Assembly: GCA_012960925.1 (NCBI GenBank)
Contig: DUAG01000002.1
Coordinates: 62,001 to 126,000 of the forward strand
Length of the DNA stretch: 64,000 nt
Origin: Candidatus Manganitrophaceae bacterium
GTDB taxonomy: Bacteria; Nitrospirota; Nitrospiria; SBBL01; JAADHI01
Reading direction: 5' to 3'
Numbering within the stretch: the stretch's first letter is position 1; each line of letters starts with the position of its first letter. The notes beneath the pieces were generated by a model. It did not search any database, was not told where the DNA came from, and saw only the letters and a program-made list of their open reading frames with translations. A program made the position numbers and the translations under genes. Shown here piece after piece: positions 45,375 through 54,478 of this stretch.

Positions 45375-46732
45375 AAAGAAGTCTCGTGTTGCTGATATTA
45401 ACCCTGCTCTTCTCTTCTGCCATCGGGCATGCCGCAGACCCGCCCGCATCCCTCGATGAATTGCTCGAGCGGGTTCGTAACGAGCGCGAGAACGCGATAA
45501 AAGCGAATGCCGGTCGGGAGGCACAATTCCTGACCGAAAGGAATGCGCAAGGCCGTCTCCTGGAGGAGGTCAAGGCAGGACTTGTCTTGGAAGAGGAGAG
45601 AAGTCAGAGGCTCAAAAAGCAGTTTGAGAAAAATGAAAAGATACTTGCATCGTTTGAAACCCGACTCGATAAAGAGACGGGTTTCCTGGGAGAGTTATTT
45701 GGCGTCGTTCGGCAACATGCGAGAGAGGCGGAGGGGCTTTTTGGTTCGTCCCTGGTCTCCACGCAACGGCCCGGCCGACGTGAATTTGTCGGGCTTCTGG
45801 CCAAGCGCAAAGCCCTTCCGACGATCAAGGAGATGGAACGGCTTTGGTTTCTCTTGCAGGATGAGATGACGGAGTCGGGCAAGGTGGTCCGGTTTTCGGC
45901 CTCAGTGGTTTCGCCTGAAGGCAAAGAAAGGGAGCGATGGGTGACACGGGTGGGTGTTTTTAACGTCGTCTCCGAAGGGAAGTTCCTGCATTACCTTCCT
46001 GAAACCAGAAAGCTGGTAGAACTGAACCGTCAACCGAGCAAGCGGTTCCAGGAGATGGCATGGGCGCTTGAGGAGGCCAGGGATGGGGTTGTCCCGATGG
46101 CGATCGACCCCTCCCGGGGAGCACTCCTTTCTCTCCTTGTTCAGTCGCCCGATACCCTGGAGCGTGTTCAACAGGGTGGGGTCATTGGTTATTTTATCAT
46201 TGCCATCGGCGGGATTGCGTTCTTGTTGGTCTGTGAGCGCTTTGCCTACCTGACCGTCGTCGGAAAGAGGATTGTGAAGCAATTAACAGAGGATCTTCCG
46301 GGGCTGAACAATGCCTTGGGGAGGATCATGCGTGTTTATACGGAGGACCCGGACCAGGATGTCGAGACACTGGAGCATCGATTGGATGAGGCGACACTGA
46401 AGGAGATTCCAAATCTTGAACGGGGACTGACCACAATCGCTATCCTTGCGGCGGTCGCGCCTCTCCTGGGCTTGCTTGGCACCGTGACCGGCATGATTGA
46501 AACCTTCCAATCGATTACGCTGTTTGGTGCCGGGGATCCAAAGCTGATGTCGGGCGGAATTTCTCAGGCTCTTGTGACGACGGAATTGGGTTTGGTTGTC
46601 GCGATACCGATCGTTTTGCTGCACAGCCTTCTTCATGGAAAAAGCAACCGCCTGGTCCAGATCCTTGATGAGCAAAGCGCGGGGATGGTAGCAAGGCTTT
46701 CAGAGAGGCATCATAGTGACAGCCTTGCGTGA
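45371..46732 (+). CDS. Large ExbB-like protein (TtpC type)
   Basis: 453 residues. Signal peptide (about 1-20), periplasmic coiled coil (about 30-110), a globular stretch, then three membrane helices (about 275-295, 350-375, 395-420) with the MotA/TolQ/ExbB core APLLGLLGTVTGMIETF and GGISQALVTTELGLVVAIP. Such long ExbB relatives with an N-terminal periplasmic domain occur in TonB2 systems (TtpC in Vibrio) beside a normal ExbB. It follows DUF3450 and overlaps the second ExbB by 17 bases. Confidence 0.88.
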   Translation: MKRSLVLLILTLLFSSAIGHAADPPASLDELLERVRNERENAIKANAGREAQFLTERNAQGRLLEEVKAGLVLEEERSQRLKKQFEKNEKILASFETRLDKETGFLGELFGVVRQHAREAEGLFGSSLVSTQRPGRREFVGLLAKRKALPTIKEMERLWFLLQDEMTESGKVVRFSASVVSPEGKERERWVTRVGVFNVVSEGKFLHYLPETRKLVELNRQPSKRFQEMAWALEEARDGVVPMAIDPSRGALLSLLVQSPDTLERVQQGGVIGYFIIAIGGIAFLLVCERFAYLTVVGKRIVKQLTEDLPGLNNALGRIMRVYTEDPDQDVETLEHRLDEATLKEIPNLERGLTTIAILAAVAPLLGLLGTVTGMIETFQSITLFGAGDPKLMSGGISQALVTTELGLVVAIPIVLLHSLLHGKSNRLVQILDEQSAGMVARLSERHHSDSLA

Positions 46733-47240
46733 ATCCCTGGGAAAGATCTGGTTCTTCCTTGAAATGGGCGGCCCTGTTCTTGTGGGTATGTTTGTATTGT
46801 CGATCCTGCTCTGGATATTAATTTTAGAACGGTATTGGTTCATCTGTGTCACACATCGCAAAGGTCTCGACGGGATCGTCTTCGGATGGCGCAAGCGAAA
46901 AGAAACGACATCCTGGACTGCAAATCGGATTCGGGAAGCCTTGATTTCCGAATCCGCCTCGACGCTTCAGCAATCGCTCTTCCTGATTAAGACCCTGTGC
47001 GCAGTGCTCCCTCTTCTTGGCTTGTTGGGGACGGTGACCGGAATGATCCAGACCTTTGATGTGATGACCCGCTTTGGGACAGGCAATCTTCGCGGGATGG
47101 CGGGGGGGATCTCTGAGGCCCTGGTTACAACAATGGCAGGGCTTGTGACTGCTCTTTCCGGACTTTTTTTCAGTGCGGATCTCAGGCGTCGGGCGGCATC
47201 TGAAACAGAGAGGGTAGCAGAACTGTTAACCCAACATTAA
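46716..47240 (+). CDS. exbB: ExbB-like proton-channel protein
   Basis: 174 residues from a GTG start preceded by AGAGG. Three membrane helices and the signature LPLLGLLGTVTGMIQTF, then GGISEALVTTMAGLVTALSGLFF. ExbB and ExbD form the inner-membrane channel whose proton flow energises TonB. The second member of an ExbB pair, as usual for this operon type. Confidence 0.92.
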   Translation: MTALRESLGKIWFFLEMGGPVLVGMFVLSILLWILILERYWFICVTHRKGLDGIVFGWRKRKETTSWTANRIREALISESASTLQQSLFLIKTLCAVLPLLGLLGTVTGMIQTFDVMTRFGTGNLRGMAGGISEALVTTMAGLVTALSGLFFSADLRRRAASETERVAELLTQH

Positions 47241-47263
47241 GAGAAAAGTAAAAGCGTAGCAGA

Positions 47264-47674
47264 ATGCGAAGACGGCATACAAGAACTCAGGGCGCGGCGG
47301 CAGACATCAACCTGACCCCTTTGATCGACATGGTCTTCATCCTGTTGATCTTTTTCATTGTGACCACCTCGTTTGTGAAGGAGGCGGGGATAGAGGTCAG
47401 CCGGCCCTCGGCGCATTCCGCTGAGCGCAAGTCGGAGGGAAACATCATGATCGCGATCTCCGAGAACGGGGAGGTCTGGATGGACAAGCGGCGGATCGGG
47501 ATCGAAACCGTCCGTGCGAATGTTGAACGCATGCGTGTGGAGCATCCCGAGGGGGCGGTGATTGTCCTCGCCGATGAGGGCTCTAAAACAGGGCTGCTGG
47601 TCCGCGTGATCGATCAGGCCCGACTGGCGGGTGTGTCCAATGTTTCCATTGCAACACAGGAGCGTCGGAGATGA
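47264..47674 (+). CDS. exbD: ExbD-like biopolymer transport protein
   Basis: 136 residues: short basic cytoplasmic start, INLTPLIDMVFILLIFFIVT membrane helix with the proton-carrying Asp (near residue 24), and a periplasmic domain (VSRPSAHSAERKSEGNIMIAIS...). ExbD pairs with ExbB. Stop overlaps the tonB start (ATGA). Confidence 0.93.
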   Translation: MRRRHTRTQGAAADINLTPLIDMVFILLIFFIVTTSFVKEAGIEVSRPSAHSAERKSEGNIMIAISENGEVWMDKRRIGIETVRANVERMRVEHPEGAVIVLADEGSKTGLLVRVIDQARLAGVSNVSIATQERRR

Positions 47675-48357
47675 GATTTATTCCTCTTGTTGTTGTCGCC
47701 CTTGTCACCAACTTTCTCCTGTTTCTTCTGATGCATAATATGGTTGCGGCGGATGGACAGCGGATTGTCCGGGATGAAAACTTTCGAGGGATAGATTTTA
47801 TCCGTATGAAGCGCCAGGTGGAAAGTCCGAAGTCCAAGTCGCGGACCGTGCCCGAACGACCTTCTCTCGCCAAGGCGACTCCACCCCCTGAGCGGATGAA
47901 GAGAATGGTGCTCACGAAGCCGGAAGTGGAACAGATCCAGCCCCCATTGCGTCCGATCCGGTCGGCAATGCGTTTGAGGGGTGGACCTTATCTGGGTCAG
48001 TTTGTTCCAGATCCTCTCCCGGTCGTGGAAGGTCCTGGTGATGTCGGGCTATCCGTGGCCCCAAATATCGGTCTGGGTATCATAGAAACGGATGTCATCC
48101 CCATGGTGAGGGTTCCGCCACGCTACCCCCGGCGCGCGATCCGTTCAAAGATCGAAGGGGTGGTGACGGTGGAATTTACCATCACGAGCGAGGGTTCCGT
48201 CATTGATCCCACCGTCGTCCAGGCTGTCCCGCCCTCCGTATTTAACCGCGCCGCACTCCAAGCCATACGAAGGTGGAAATTCAGGCCAAAGTTTATTGAA
48301 GGAAAGCCGGTACAGCGTCGTGCCATGCAGAATATTCGATTCAGTCTACAGAAATAA
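47671..48357 (+). CDS. tonB: TonB energy-transducing protein
   Basis: 228 residues: an N-terminal membrane anchor (about 2-22), a basic/proline-containing linker (PPPERMKR, PPLRPIR), and a TonB C-terminal domain (about 145-228: RYPRRAIRSKIEGVVTVEFTI...FNRAALQAIRRWKF). The linker is short compared with E. coli TonB, as in TonB2 proteins. It couples inner-membrane energy to outer-membrane receptors such as the one encoded 1.8 kb downstream. Confidence 0.92.
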   Translation: MRFIPLVVVALVTNFLLFLLMHNMVAADGQRIVRDENFRGIDFIRMKRQVESPKSKSRTVPERPSLAKATPPPERMKRMVLTKPEVEQIQPPLRPIRSAMRLRGGPYLGQFVPDPLPVVEGPGDVGLSVAPNIGLGIIETDVIPMVRVPPRYPRRAIRSKIEGVVTVEFTITSEGSVIDPTVVQAVPPSVFNRAALQAIRRWKFRPKFIEGKPVQRRAMQNIRFSLQK

Positions 48358-48381
48358 TCAAGACCCAAGGGGACAGGTTGC

Positions 48382-49599
48382 ATGAAAAAAGTTATATTTC
48401 TCCTCATGGTCCTGGTACTTTTCGGATGTGGGATTGCAGCGCCCCTGGACGCCAATGCAGAGAAAAAGGCGGTTCTCAGTCAACGAACCTACGAGCGTCT
48501 TATTGAGGTTCACCGCCTCATTGAAGACAGGCAGGTTGCAGAAGCCCTTCAGGCGCTTGATACTCTATTGTCGAAGCTTGAAGGGAAACCCTATGAGGCC
48601 TCTGTCGTTCATCAGACCTATGGATATGCCTATATTGGTATGGATGATTTTTCCAAGGCCATCCCCTCTTTTGAGGCGGCTCTCGCCCTGGATGCCCTTC
48701 CTGAAGGTCCCGCGCTCCGTATCCTCTACGATCTTGCCCAGCTCTATATCTCAGTAGAACGCTATGAACCGGGAGCGGAGGCCATAGAACGCTGGTTGCT
48801 TGAGACGCCGAACCCGACGCCGGAGGCGCATGCCCTTGCGGCGGGCGCGTATATTCCCCTCAATCGTTTTACCCGTGCCATCCCTCACCTGAGGGAGGCG
48901 ATCATCCTTTCTCCGACGCCAAAAGAGGCATGGTACCAGTCGCTCCTGAGCCTGCATTATGAGTTGATGGAGTATCGGGAGTCGGCCCGGCTTCTGGAGA
49001 CGATCATCCTCAAGTTCCCGGACAAATCGGTCTACTGGAGCCAATTGTCCAACCTTTATCTGACGCTTAAGGAAGATGCAAAGGGCTTGGCCATCCTTGA
49101 ATTGGCCTACATGAAAGGTTTTCTTGAAGAGAAAGACCTTGTCCTGCTTGCCAGTCTCTACCAGTATCAAGAGGTCCCCCATAAGGCCGGGATTTTGCTG
49201 GAAAAGGGGATCAAGGAAGGATCTATTCAGTCTACAAAGAAGAACTGGGAAAAACTGTCGAATGCCTGGTTCCAGGCCAAAGAACTGGATCGTGCCGTCA
49301 GGGCCTTACAGTGGGCTGCGAAGTTGTCCGGTGACGGGAAACTGGATGTTCGAAGGGGAACGCTCCTGGTCGAATTGGAGCGCTGGGAAGAAGCGGTTCA
49401 GGCGCTGGAGGCAGGACTTGAAAAAGGCAAGATGGATGATCCCGGCCGTGCCCATCTTCTCCTGGGTATCGCCAGCAACGCACTTGGAGATCCAAAAAGG
49501 GCCATCACCTCTTTTAAGAAGGCCAAGGCCTCACCCGATACCCATCGCTCCGCGACCCAATGGCTGGCCTTTCTGCAGACCGAGATCCCATCCAAGTGA
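48382..49599 (+). CDS. TPR protein of the TonB operon
   Basis: 405 residues. A signal sequence with FLLMVLVLFGC|G, which may be a lipobox, or an alternative cleavage after ANA near residue 27. The rest is a row of TPR units (QTYGYAYIGMDDFSKAIPSFEAALALD, LAAGAYIPLNRFTRAIPHLREAIIL). This gene closes TonB2-type operons in other bacteria and is expected in the periplasm, perhaps linking TonB to the cell wall or the outer membrane. Its end has no clear terminator. Confidence 0.82.
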   Translation: MKKVIFLLMVLVLFGCGIAAPLDANAEKKAVLSQRTYERLIEVHRLIEDRQVAEALQALDTLLSKLEGKPYEASVVHQTYGYAYIGMDDFSKAIPSFEAALALDALPEGPALRILYDLAQLYISVERYEPGAEAIERWLLETPNPTPEAHALAAGAYIPLNRFTRAIPHLREAIILSPTPKEAWYQSLLSLHYELMEYRESARLLETIILKFPDKSVYWSQLSNLYLTLKEDAKGLAILELAYMKGFLEEKDLVLLASLYQYQEVPHKAGILLEKGIKEGSIQSTKKNWEKLSNAWFQAKELDRAVRALQWAAKLSGDGKLDVRRGTLLVELERWEEAVQALEAGLEKGKMDDPGRAHLLLGIASNALGDPKRAITSFKKAKASPDTHRSATQWLAFLQTEIPSK

Positions 49600-49795
49600 A
49601 CAACCCTCGACGATAAGGTGAAGGGTTCAAGGCCTCCATTAAAATCAATTGATGTCATGCCGGACTTAGAGCCGGAATGACAAGTCGCAAAACGACAACA
49701 TAAAACTTCTCTTGTCCTGAAGGCGAGTCCTGCCCATTATTCCCAAAAGATGGTTTCCATTCCGATAGAATTCCTAAAAAGAACTAAAGAATATG
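49600..49795. other. Spacer with no recognised gene
   Basis: About 200 bases after the TPR gene and before the next promoter. I see no conserved frame and no strong repeat. A short palindromic area near 49655-49685 (TGCCGGACTTAGAGCCGGAATGAC: GCCGG/CCGGA) might be a weak terminator. Confidence 0.3.
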
Positions 49796-49849
49796 TTGAC
49801 AATATTGCATGGAGTTTAGTAATATACATGATATTGAAAATGAGTCTCA
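49796..49849 (+). promoter_or_regulatory. Promoter with downstream Fur box (receptor block)
   Basis: TTGACA (49796-49801) and TAATAT (49820-49825) with an 18-base spacer, then TGAAAATGAGTCTCA (49835-49849), 11 of 14 matches to the 7-1-7 Fur consensus, over the expected start of transcription. Read in the longer 19-base Fur format it also matches at 14 positions. It would control the Fur remnant and the receptor gene. Confidence 0.55.
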
Positions 49850-49908
49850 TGGTTATTGCTTGTTTTGGTTAAGGTCAGTAACTTCCGGTTAGGGACTTGC
49901 AATGGTTC

Positions 49909-50078
49909 ATGTATAAAAAGGAGCGGAGTGCCATTTTGAAGGCCTTCATGGAGGTTGAACGGCACATTACCGCCGAAGAGCTCTATCGATACATGAAAGA
50001 CCAAGGTTCATCGATCGGCTGGAACTTTATGGAAGCTGTGGTTCTTGTTCCGGGAAAAATATCCGGCCGATGAAATAA
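49909..50078 (+). pseudogene. Remnant of a Fur-family regulator with internal deletion
   Basis: ATG 49909 begins a Fur-like DNA-binding start: ILKAFMEVERHITAEELYRY, then MKDQGSSIG, the usual 'HxTAEELY...IG' pattern. Right after it, in another frame, comes LELYGSCGSCSGKN (from 50019), matching the usual Fur C-terminal tail (LELYGxCxxC). The metal-binding and dimer part, about 85 residues, is missing. A deletion joined the two ends out of frame. The fragment sits between a Fur-box promoter and the receptor gene. Confidence 0.6.
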
Positions 50079-50183
50079 AGATAGTTTACCAAAGCGGCCA
50101 GAGATTCCTTGCGAACCAGCGCCCAAAACAACAGTTTTCACACTGGAAACCACAACAATCAATCATATGGGAGGTTCTGGAAG

Positions 50184-52487
50184 ATGCAAAAAAGATGGAT
50201 ACTGGCTGTGTTAATTATTTTGATGACATCCTTCGTACAACGGGGGGGGGTGAGGATGGCTTTTCCCGCCGAGGGGACGGACGATTTAGAGACAAAGATA
50301 CTTGATAAGATATTGGTGATCGGCAATCCAAGCGAAGCCGAGGGAATGCCCGGTTCTGCCCATGTCGTTGTGAAAGAAGAAATCCGAAAACAAGCTTATG
50401 ACGATATCAACCGCGTACTTCGCAAGGTCCCCGGGGTTTATGTGCGGGAAGAGGATGGTTTCGGGCTTTTTCCCAATATCAGTTTAAGAGGGGTCGATAC
50501 GAGCCGCAGCGCCAAGGTCACGATTATGGAAGACGGTATTTTGATGGCCCCCGCGCCTTATTCTGCGCCATCGGCCTATTATTCGCCGACGGTGGGACGA
50601 ATGAGCGGTTTAGAAGTTCTAAAGGGTTCGAGCCAAATCAAGTACGGCCCGCATATTACAGGTGGGGTGATCAACTACCTTTCCACGCCGATTCCCAACA
50701 AGAAAACGGTTTATCTCAAGTCAATGTACGGCAGTTTTAACGAGTTGCGCACCCACGCCTATGTCGGAAACACCATTGACACGAAGGTCGGGCGGTTCGG
50801 ATTTCTGCTGGAAGGCTATACGCGAAAGAACGATGGGTTCAAGCGGATCGACAGGACTCCCGATTTTCGTGACAGCGACGATACCGGCTTTACAAAGACC
50901 GAACCCATGATCAAGGTATCCTGGGAACCGAAGACCGCGATCTATCAGCATTTGGAGTTGAAATATGGTCAGACCAAACTGGATGCGAATGAAACCTATC
51001 TTGGTTTGAGCGAAGCCGACTTCAACGCAAACCCCACTCGGCGTTACGCCGCTTCGCGCTTCGATAATATGGATGCCATGCAGAAGCGCACTTCCCTGCG
51101 TTATGCGGTTAGTCCGACGGATGATCTGGATATCATCACGACACTTTATTACAATACATTCGACCGCAATTGGTACAAACTGAATGATTTGAGGGCATTG
51201 CCCGTTTTGCCCGTTTCCGTGAATATGTCGCTTTCAGAGGCCCTGGCGGGCGGTGGCGGCGGTGAGGGGCTTGCCTGTCTCAAGGGTGCGGGGGTATGTA
51301 CCTTGCGTGTCCGCGCGAACAATCGTTCGTATAAAGCAAAAGGCGCTGAGACCGTCACTTACTATCGTTTTGGATCAGAGGTGTGGCACGAAGTTTCCTT
51401 TGGCATCCGTTATCATATGGATGAAGTGCGGCGTTTTCAGTGGAACGACCTGTATGCGCAATCCGCTAACGGCACGATTTCCGGTCTCACGCCAGGCACG
51501 CCAGGTGACGCCGGAGACCGCCTTCAAGAAACGGACGCACTGGCCTTTTATCTTCAGGATACGATTGAGGCCGGCCCGTGGACCTTTATCCCGGGCATCC
51601 GCTACGAGCGTTTGGACCAAACTTCGGAAGATCCGAAAGGCACATTGCAAGGTGCGGGCGGGACGAAGGGAAGAGATGGCGAAAACAGCCTTGATATGGT
51701 GGGCGGAGGTCTGGGCGTCTCCTATCGTGTGAATGAGGCATGGACCACGTTCGGCGGCGTGCATCGCGGTTTTTCACCACCCAGTCCTAGAGGGACGCGA
51801 AGCGGTCTCGATGAAGAAACCAGCCTTGCTTTTGAAACAGGTGCGCGATACAGGAACCGCAGACAAGCGCTCGCCGTCGAAGCGGTGCTTTTTTATACCC
51901 AGTTTAAAGATCTGGTTGTCACGGATAATGTCGGCGGGACGGGCAGCGGCGACGATGAAAATTTTGGCGAAGTCGATAGCTACGGGCTTGAATTTTCGTC
52001 GCAGATTGACCCAGGGATCGCGAATCGGTGGAAAGTCCGCAATCCCTGGTACTTGACCTTGACCTATACAAATGCGGAACAGCAGAATGACGCGAGATCG
52101 ACTGACGCCGAGTCGATCTTCAGCTTTGGGAAAAAAGGCAACAAGGTGACCTATGTACCGGAATGGGTGATCAGCGTCGGAACGGGTGTGGAAACAGAGC
52201 GATGGGGGGGCTTTATTTCGGGAACCTACGTGGATGAGACCTTCTCCAGCGCCGATAACAGCAGTCTCCAAGTCAACGGTGACGGCGATCCAGATGCCCG
52301 TTTTGGAAAAACGGACAGCTACTTTGTGGCTGATTTGACGGGCTTTTACCGCATCAGCGAAGAAGTGAAGCTCTTCGGCGGTGTACAAAACCTCTTCGAC
52401 GAGGAATACATTGTGTCGCGTCAACCGCACGGACCGCGTCCCGGAATGCCGCTATTCGGCTATGTGGGGATTGAACTGTCGATGTAG
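50184..52487 (+). CDS. TonB-dependent outer-membrane receptor (FecA-like)
   Basis: 767 residues from ATG 50184 (GGGAGG upstream); the frame is open further back inside the leader. Signal peptide about 1-27, a TonB-box-like stretch LDKILVIG near 45, plug domain (VLRKVPGVYVREEDGFGLFPNISLRGVD; GLEVLKGSSQIKYGPHITGGVINYLS), then a 22-strand barrel ending in LFGYVGIELSM with a terminal hydrophobic residue. Plug similarity is closest to ferric citrate-type receptors; the ligand is not proven. A glycine run GGGGG occurs in one loop. The partner TonB operon lies just upstream. Confidence 0.9.
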   Translation: MQKRWILAVLIILMTSFVQRGGVRMAFPAEGTDDLETKILDKILVIGNPSEAEGMPGSAHVVVKEEIRKQAYDDINRVLRKVPGVYVREEDGFGLFPNISLRGVDTSRSAKVTIMEDGILMAPAPYSAPSAYYSPTVGRMSGLEVLKGSSQIKYGPHITGGVINYLSTPIPNKKTVYLKSMYGSFNELRTHAYVGNTIDTKVGRFGFLLEGYTRKNDGFKRIDRTPDFRDSDDTGFTKTEPMIKVSWEPKTAIYQHLELKYGQTKLDANETYLGLSEADFNANPTRRYAASRFDNMDAMQKRTSLRYAVSPTDDLDIITTLYYNTFDRNWYKLNDLRALPVLPVSVNMSLSEALAGGGGGEGLACLKGAGVCTLRVRANNRSYKAKGAETVTYYRFGSEVWHEVSFGIRYHMDEVRRFQWNDLYAQSANGTISGLTPGTPGDAGDRLQETDALAFYLQDTIEAGPWTFIPGIRYERLDQTSEDPKGTLQGAGGTKGRDGENSLDMVGGGLGVSYRVNEAWTTFGGVHRGFSPPSPRGTRSGLDEETSLAFETGARYRNRRQALAVEAVLFYTQFKDLVVTDNVGGTGSGDDENFGEVDSYGLEFSSQIDPGIANRWKVRNPWYLTLTYTNAEQQNDARSTDAESIFSFGKKGNKVTYVPEWVISVGTGVETERWGGFISGTYVDETFSSADNSSLQVNGDGDPDARFGKTDSYFVADLTGFYRISEEVKLFGGVQNLFDEEYIVSRQPHGPRPGMPLFGYVGIELSM

Positions 52488-52538
52488 CGTTTTCTTAAAG
52501 AAGATGCAAGAATATTTAGAACGTGTGTAAGGACCCAA

Positions 52539-52601
52539 ATGTTTCTGTACCAGCTGTTGGAGCAGGGCGGCCCGGTGATGTATGTATTGCTGGCCGGGTC
52601 C
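52539..52601 (+). pseudogene. Fragment: start of an ExbB-like gene
   Basis: ATG 52539 encodes MFLYQLLEQGGPVMYVLLAGS, the typical beginning of ExbB/MotA-type proton channel proteins (first helix). The next bases switch at once to sequence of a TonB-receptor end. This looks like a deletion junction. Confidence 0.6.
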
Positions 52602-52780
52602 ACCCTGAAGGCCTATACCGTCGTGGATTGGGCGGACGCTGGGATTTCGAGGCCGATCATGCCTTGTACCTGAAGATCGACAACGCCCTGGATAAAAGCG
52701 ATCTCCTGTCGCGGCGCCCCTTTGGCGACCGCCCGGGAAAGCCCAGAACCTTCGGCCTGGGCTATAAATATTCTTTCTAG
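52602..52780 (+). pseudogene. Fragment: C-terminal end of a second TonB-dependent receptor
   Basis: Encodes YTVVD..GRWDFEADHALYLK (with one frame change near 52640), then KIDNALDKSDLLSRRPFGDR and GKPRTFGLGYKYSF, a textbook last barrel hairpin and terminal aromatic residue. Nothing of the plug or remaining barrel is present. Together with the ExbB start before it, this marks a larger lost transport locus. Confidence 0.6.
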
Positions 52781-52781
52781 T

Positions 52782-52971
52782 TGCCTGACAGAGAAATAGG
52801 GTCGTTTTTCGCTTTTTTCACCGCCTGGCCGGACCCGTACCGAAAGCTCTACAAAGAGATTCTTTGTTCGTTCAATGGCATATCTTGGGTCTCCTTGCCT
52901 CTCTTAATCAATAGGGTGTATAACCAGTCTTAATCCTTCCAGTCTATTTTACCGATTCAGAAGGTCTTATT
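52782..52971. other. Spacer with possible decayed family C element
   Basis: CTGACAGAGAAATAGGGTCG near 52787 resembles the family C end, and AAAGAGATTCTTTG near 52852 might be the opposite end. The rest has no gene. The AGAAGGT at 52960 is the ribosome-binding site of the permease. Confidence 0.3.
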
Positions 52972-54456
52972 TTGAAAAAAGGACAGAAACTTCTCAAGTC
53001 AAAAATGTTCTGGATCGGGATTCTTTATTTCGCAGAGGGATTTCCTCTCGGTGTTTTCTATGACCTGTTTCCGGTCCATTTCAGGCAGCAGGGGGTTGAA
53101 CTCTGGAAGATCGGTTTCATGAGTCTACTGGGTCTGGCTTGGACCCTGAAGTTTCTCTGGGCACCTGCGATCGACCACTACCGTCATCACAGGCGGTGGA
53201 TGTTTATCTCCGACATCCTGATGGGTGTTGTGATTCTCTTTTTTTCCTTGAAACTCGGTTTTGGTCCCTGGGCCTGGATTGCTGTGGGTTGTTTTACCCT
53301 ACTGTCTGCAACCAATGATATTGCCATTGATGGATATACCATCGAACTTCTGGACAAAAAAGAGTTGGGCCTGGCCAATGGACTCCGGATCGGATTTTAC
53401 CGTGTGGGCATGCTCGCCTCCGGTTTTGTTCTGATTCTCAGTGACTATGCCGGTTGGTCGGGGGCCTACATGGCCGCTGCGGGTATCTTGTGTCTGTCGG
53501 GGTTTTTCTGCCTGAATGCCCCCAAGGAGAAGGCCTATGCGCACAAGGAAGGTCCCTCCCTGCTCGGGGAGTTGAGGAGGCTCATTCACCGCCCTCGCAC
53601 CTTTGGCATTGTGGTCCTGTTTTTTCTGGGAACATTGTGGCTGATCAATAACGCGACCCACTGGTCGGACACGACCCCTTCTTTCTGGCCGATTTCTCTG
53701 GGGGTTGCCGCACTCGTGATGGGGGCAAGCATCGGCCTTGGCTCAAAGGCGCTCTCCTCCGGCAATGGGAACAATTTGTCCAAAGTGGCGGAGGGACCGA
53801 TGTTCGGAACCCTGATGGCGATGCTTCAACGGCCCTATATTATCCCGGTGATCGTCTTTATATTGACCTTCAAACTTGCAGACAGCTCCATGGGCTTCAT
53901 GGTAAAACCGTTCTGGGTCGATGTCGGATTCAGTGCCACGGAGATCGGTCTTGTTTCAGTGAACATCGGCCTGATCCTCTCTATTGCCGGCGGCGTTGCG
54001 GGGGGGTGGATCACGGACCGAACCAGTATTTTTAAAGCCTTATGGACACTTGGATTATTTCAGGCGGTTTCCAACCTGGGATATGCAATGGCGGCATATG
54101 TGCTTCCCGTCGTTGAGGCCGGGACGATCATCTCCTTGGAGCACAAGGCCTTGATCTACTCTGCCAGCGCCGTCGAATCATTTACCGGGGGCCTGGGAAC
54201 GGCTGCTTTTCTAGCCTTCTTGATGGCGATCGTGAATAAGAAGCATTCCGCGACAGAATACGCGCTGCTTTCCTCTGTGTTTGCCCTCAGCCGTTCATTG
54301 GCCGGATGGGCGGGCGGTTTCGGCGCCCAAAATATGGGCTATGCCCCGTACTTTTTGCTGACCTTTTTCCTGGCCTTTCCCGCCTATGGTTTTCTCCCTT
54401 ATGTTAAAAAAATGCTCCACTATGCGGAATCTCAGGAGGAGTGGGATCAAGTGTAG
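52972..54456 (+). CDS. AmpG-like MFS permease
   Basis: 494 residues from a TTG start with AGAAGGT upstream. Twelve or more membrane helices. The first motif WIGILYFAEGFPLGVFYDLFPVHFRQQGVELWKIGF matches the AmpG / SLC33A1 branch, with ATNDIAIDGYTIELL in helix 4. AmpG imports anhydro-muropeptides for cell-wall recycling; some relatives sit with iron genes as siderophore permeases. The position after iron-transport genes makes both possible. A 50-residue insert (about 210-280) includes two extra helices. Confidence 0.82.
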   Translation: MKKGQKLLKSKMFWIGILYFAEGFPLGVFYDLFPVHFRQQGVELWKIGFMSLLGLAWTLKFLWAPAIDHYRHHRRWMFISDILMGVVILFFSLKLGFGPWAWIAVGCFTLLSATNDIAIDGYTIELLDKKELGLANGLRIGFYRVGMLASGFVLILSDYAGWSGAYMAAAGILCLSGFFCLNAPKEKAYAHKEGPSLLGELRRLIHRPRTFGIVVLFFLGTLWLINNATHWSDTTPSFWPISLGVAALVMGASIGLGSKALSSGNGNNLSKVAEGPMFGTLMAMLQRPYIIPVIVFILTFKLADSSMGFMVKPFWVDVGFSATEIGLVSVNIGLILSIAGGVAGGWITDRTSIFKALWTLGLFQAVSNLGYAMAAYVLPVVEAGTIISLEHKALIYSASAVESFTGGLGTAAFLAFLMAIVNKKHSATEYALLSSVFALSRSLAGWAGGFGAQNMGYAPYFLLTFFLAFPAYGFLPYVKKMLHYAESQEEWDQV

Positions 54457-54478
54457 ATGGATGACTGATCATGAACGG

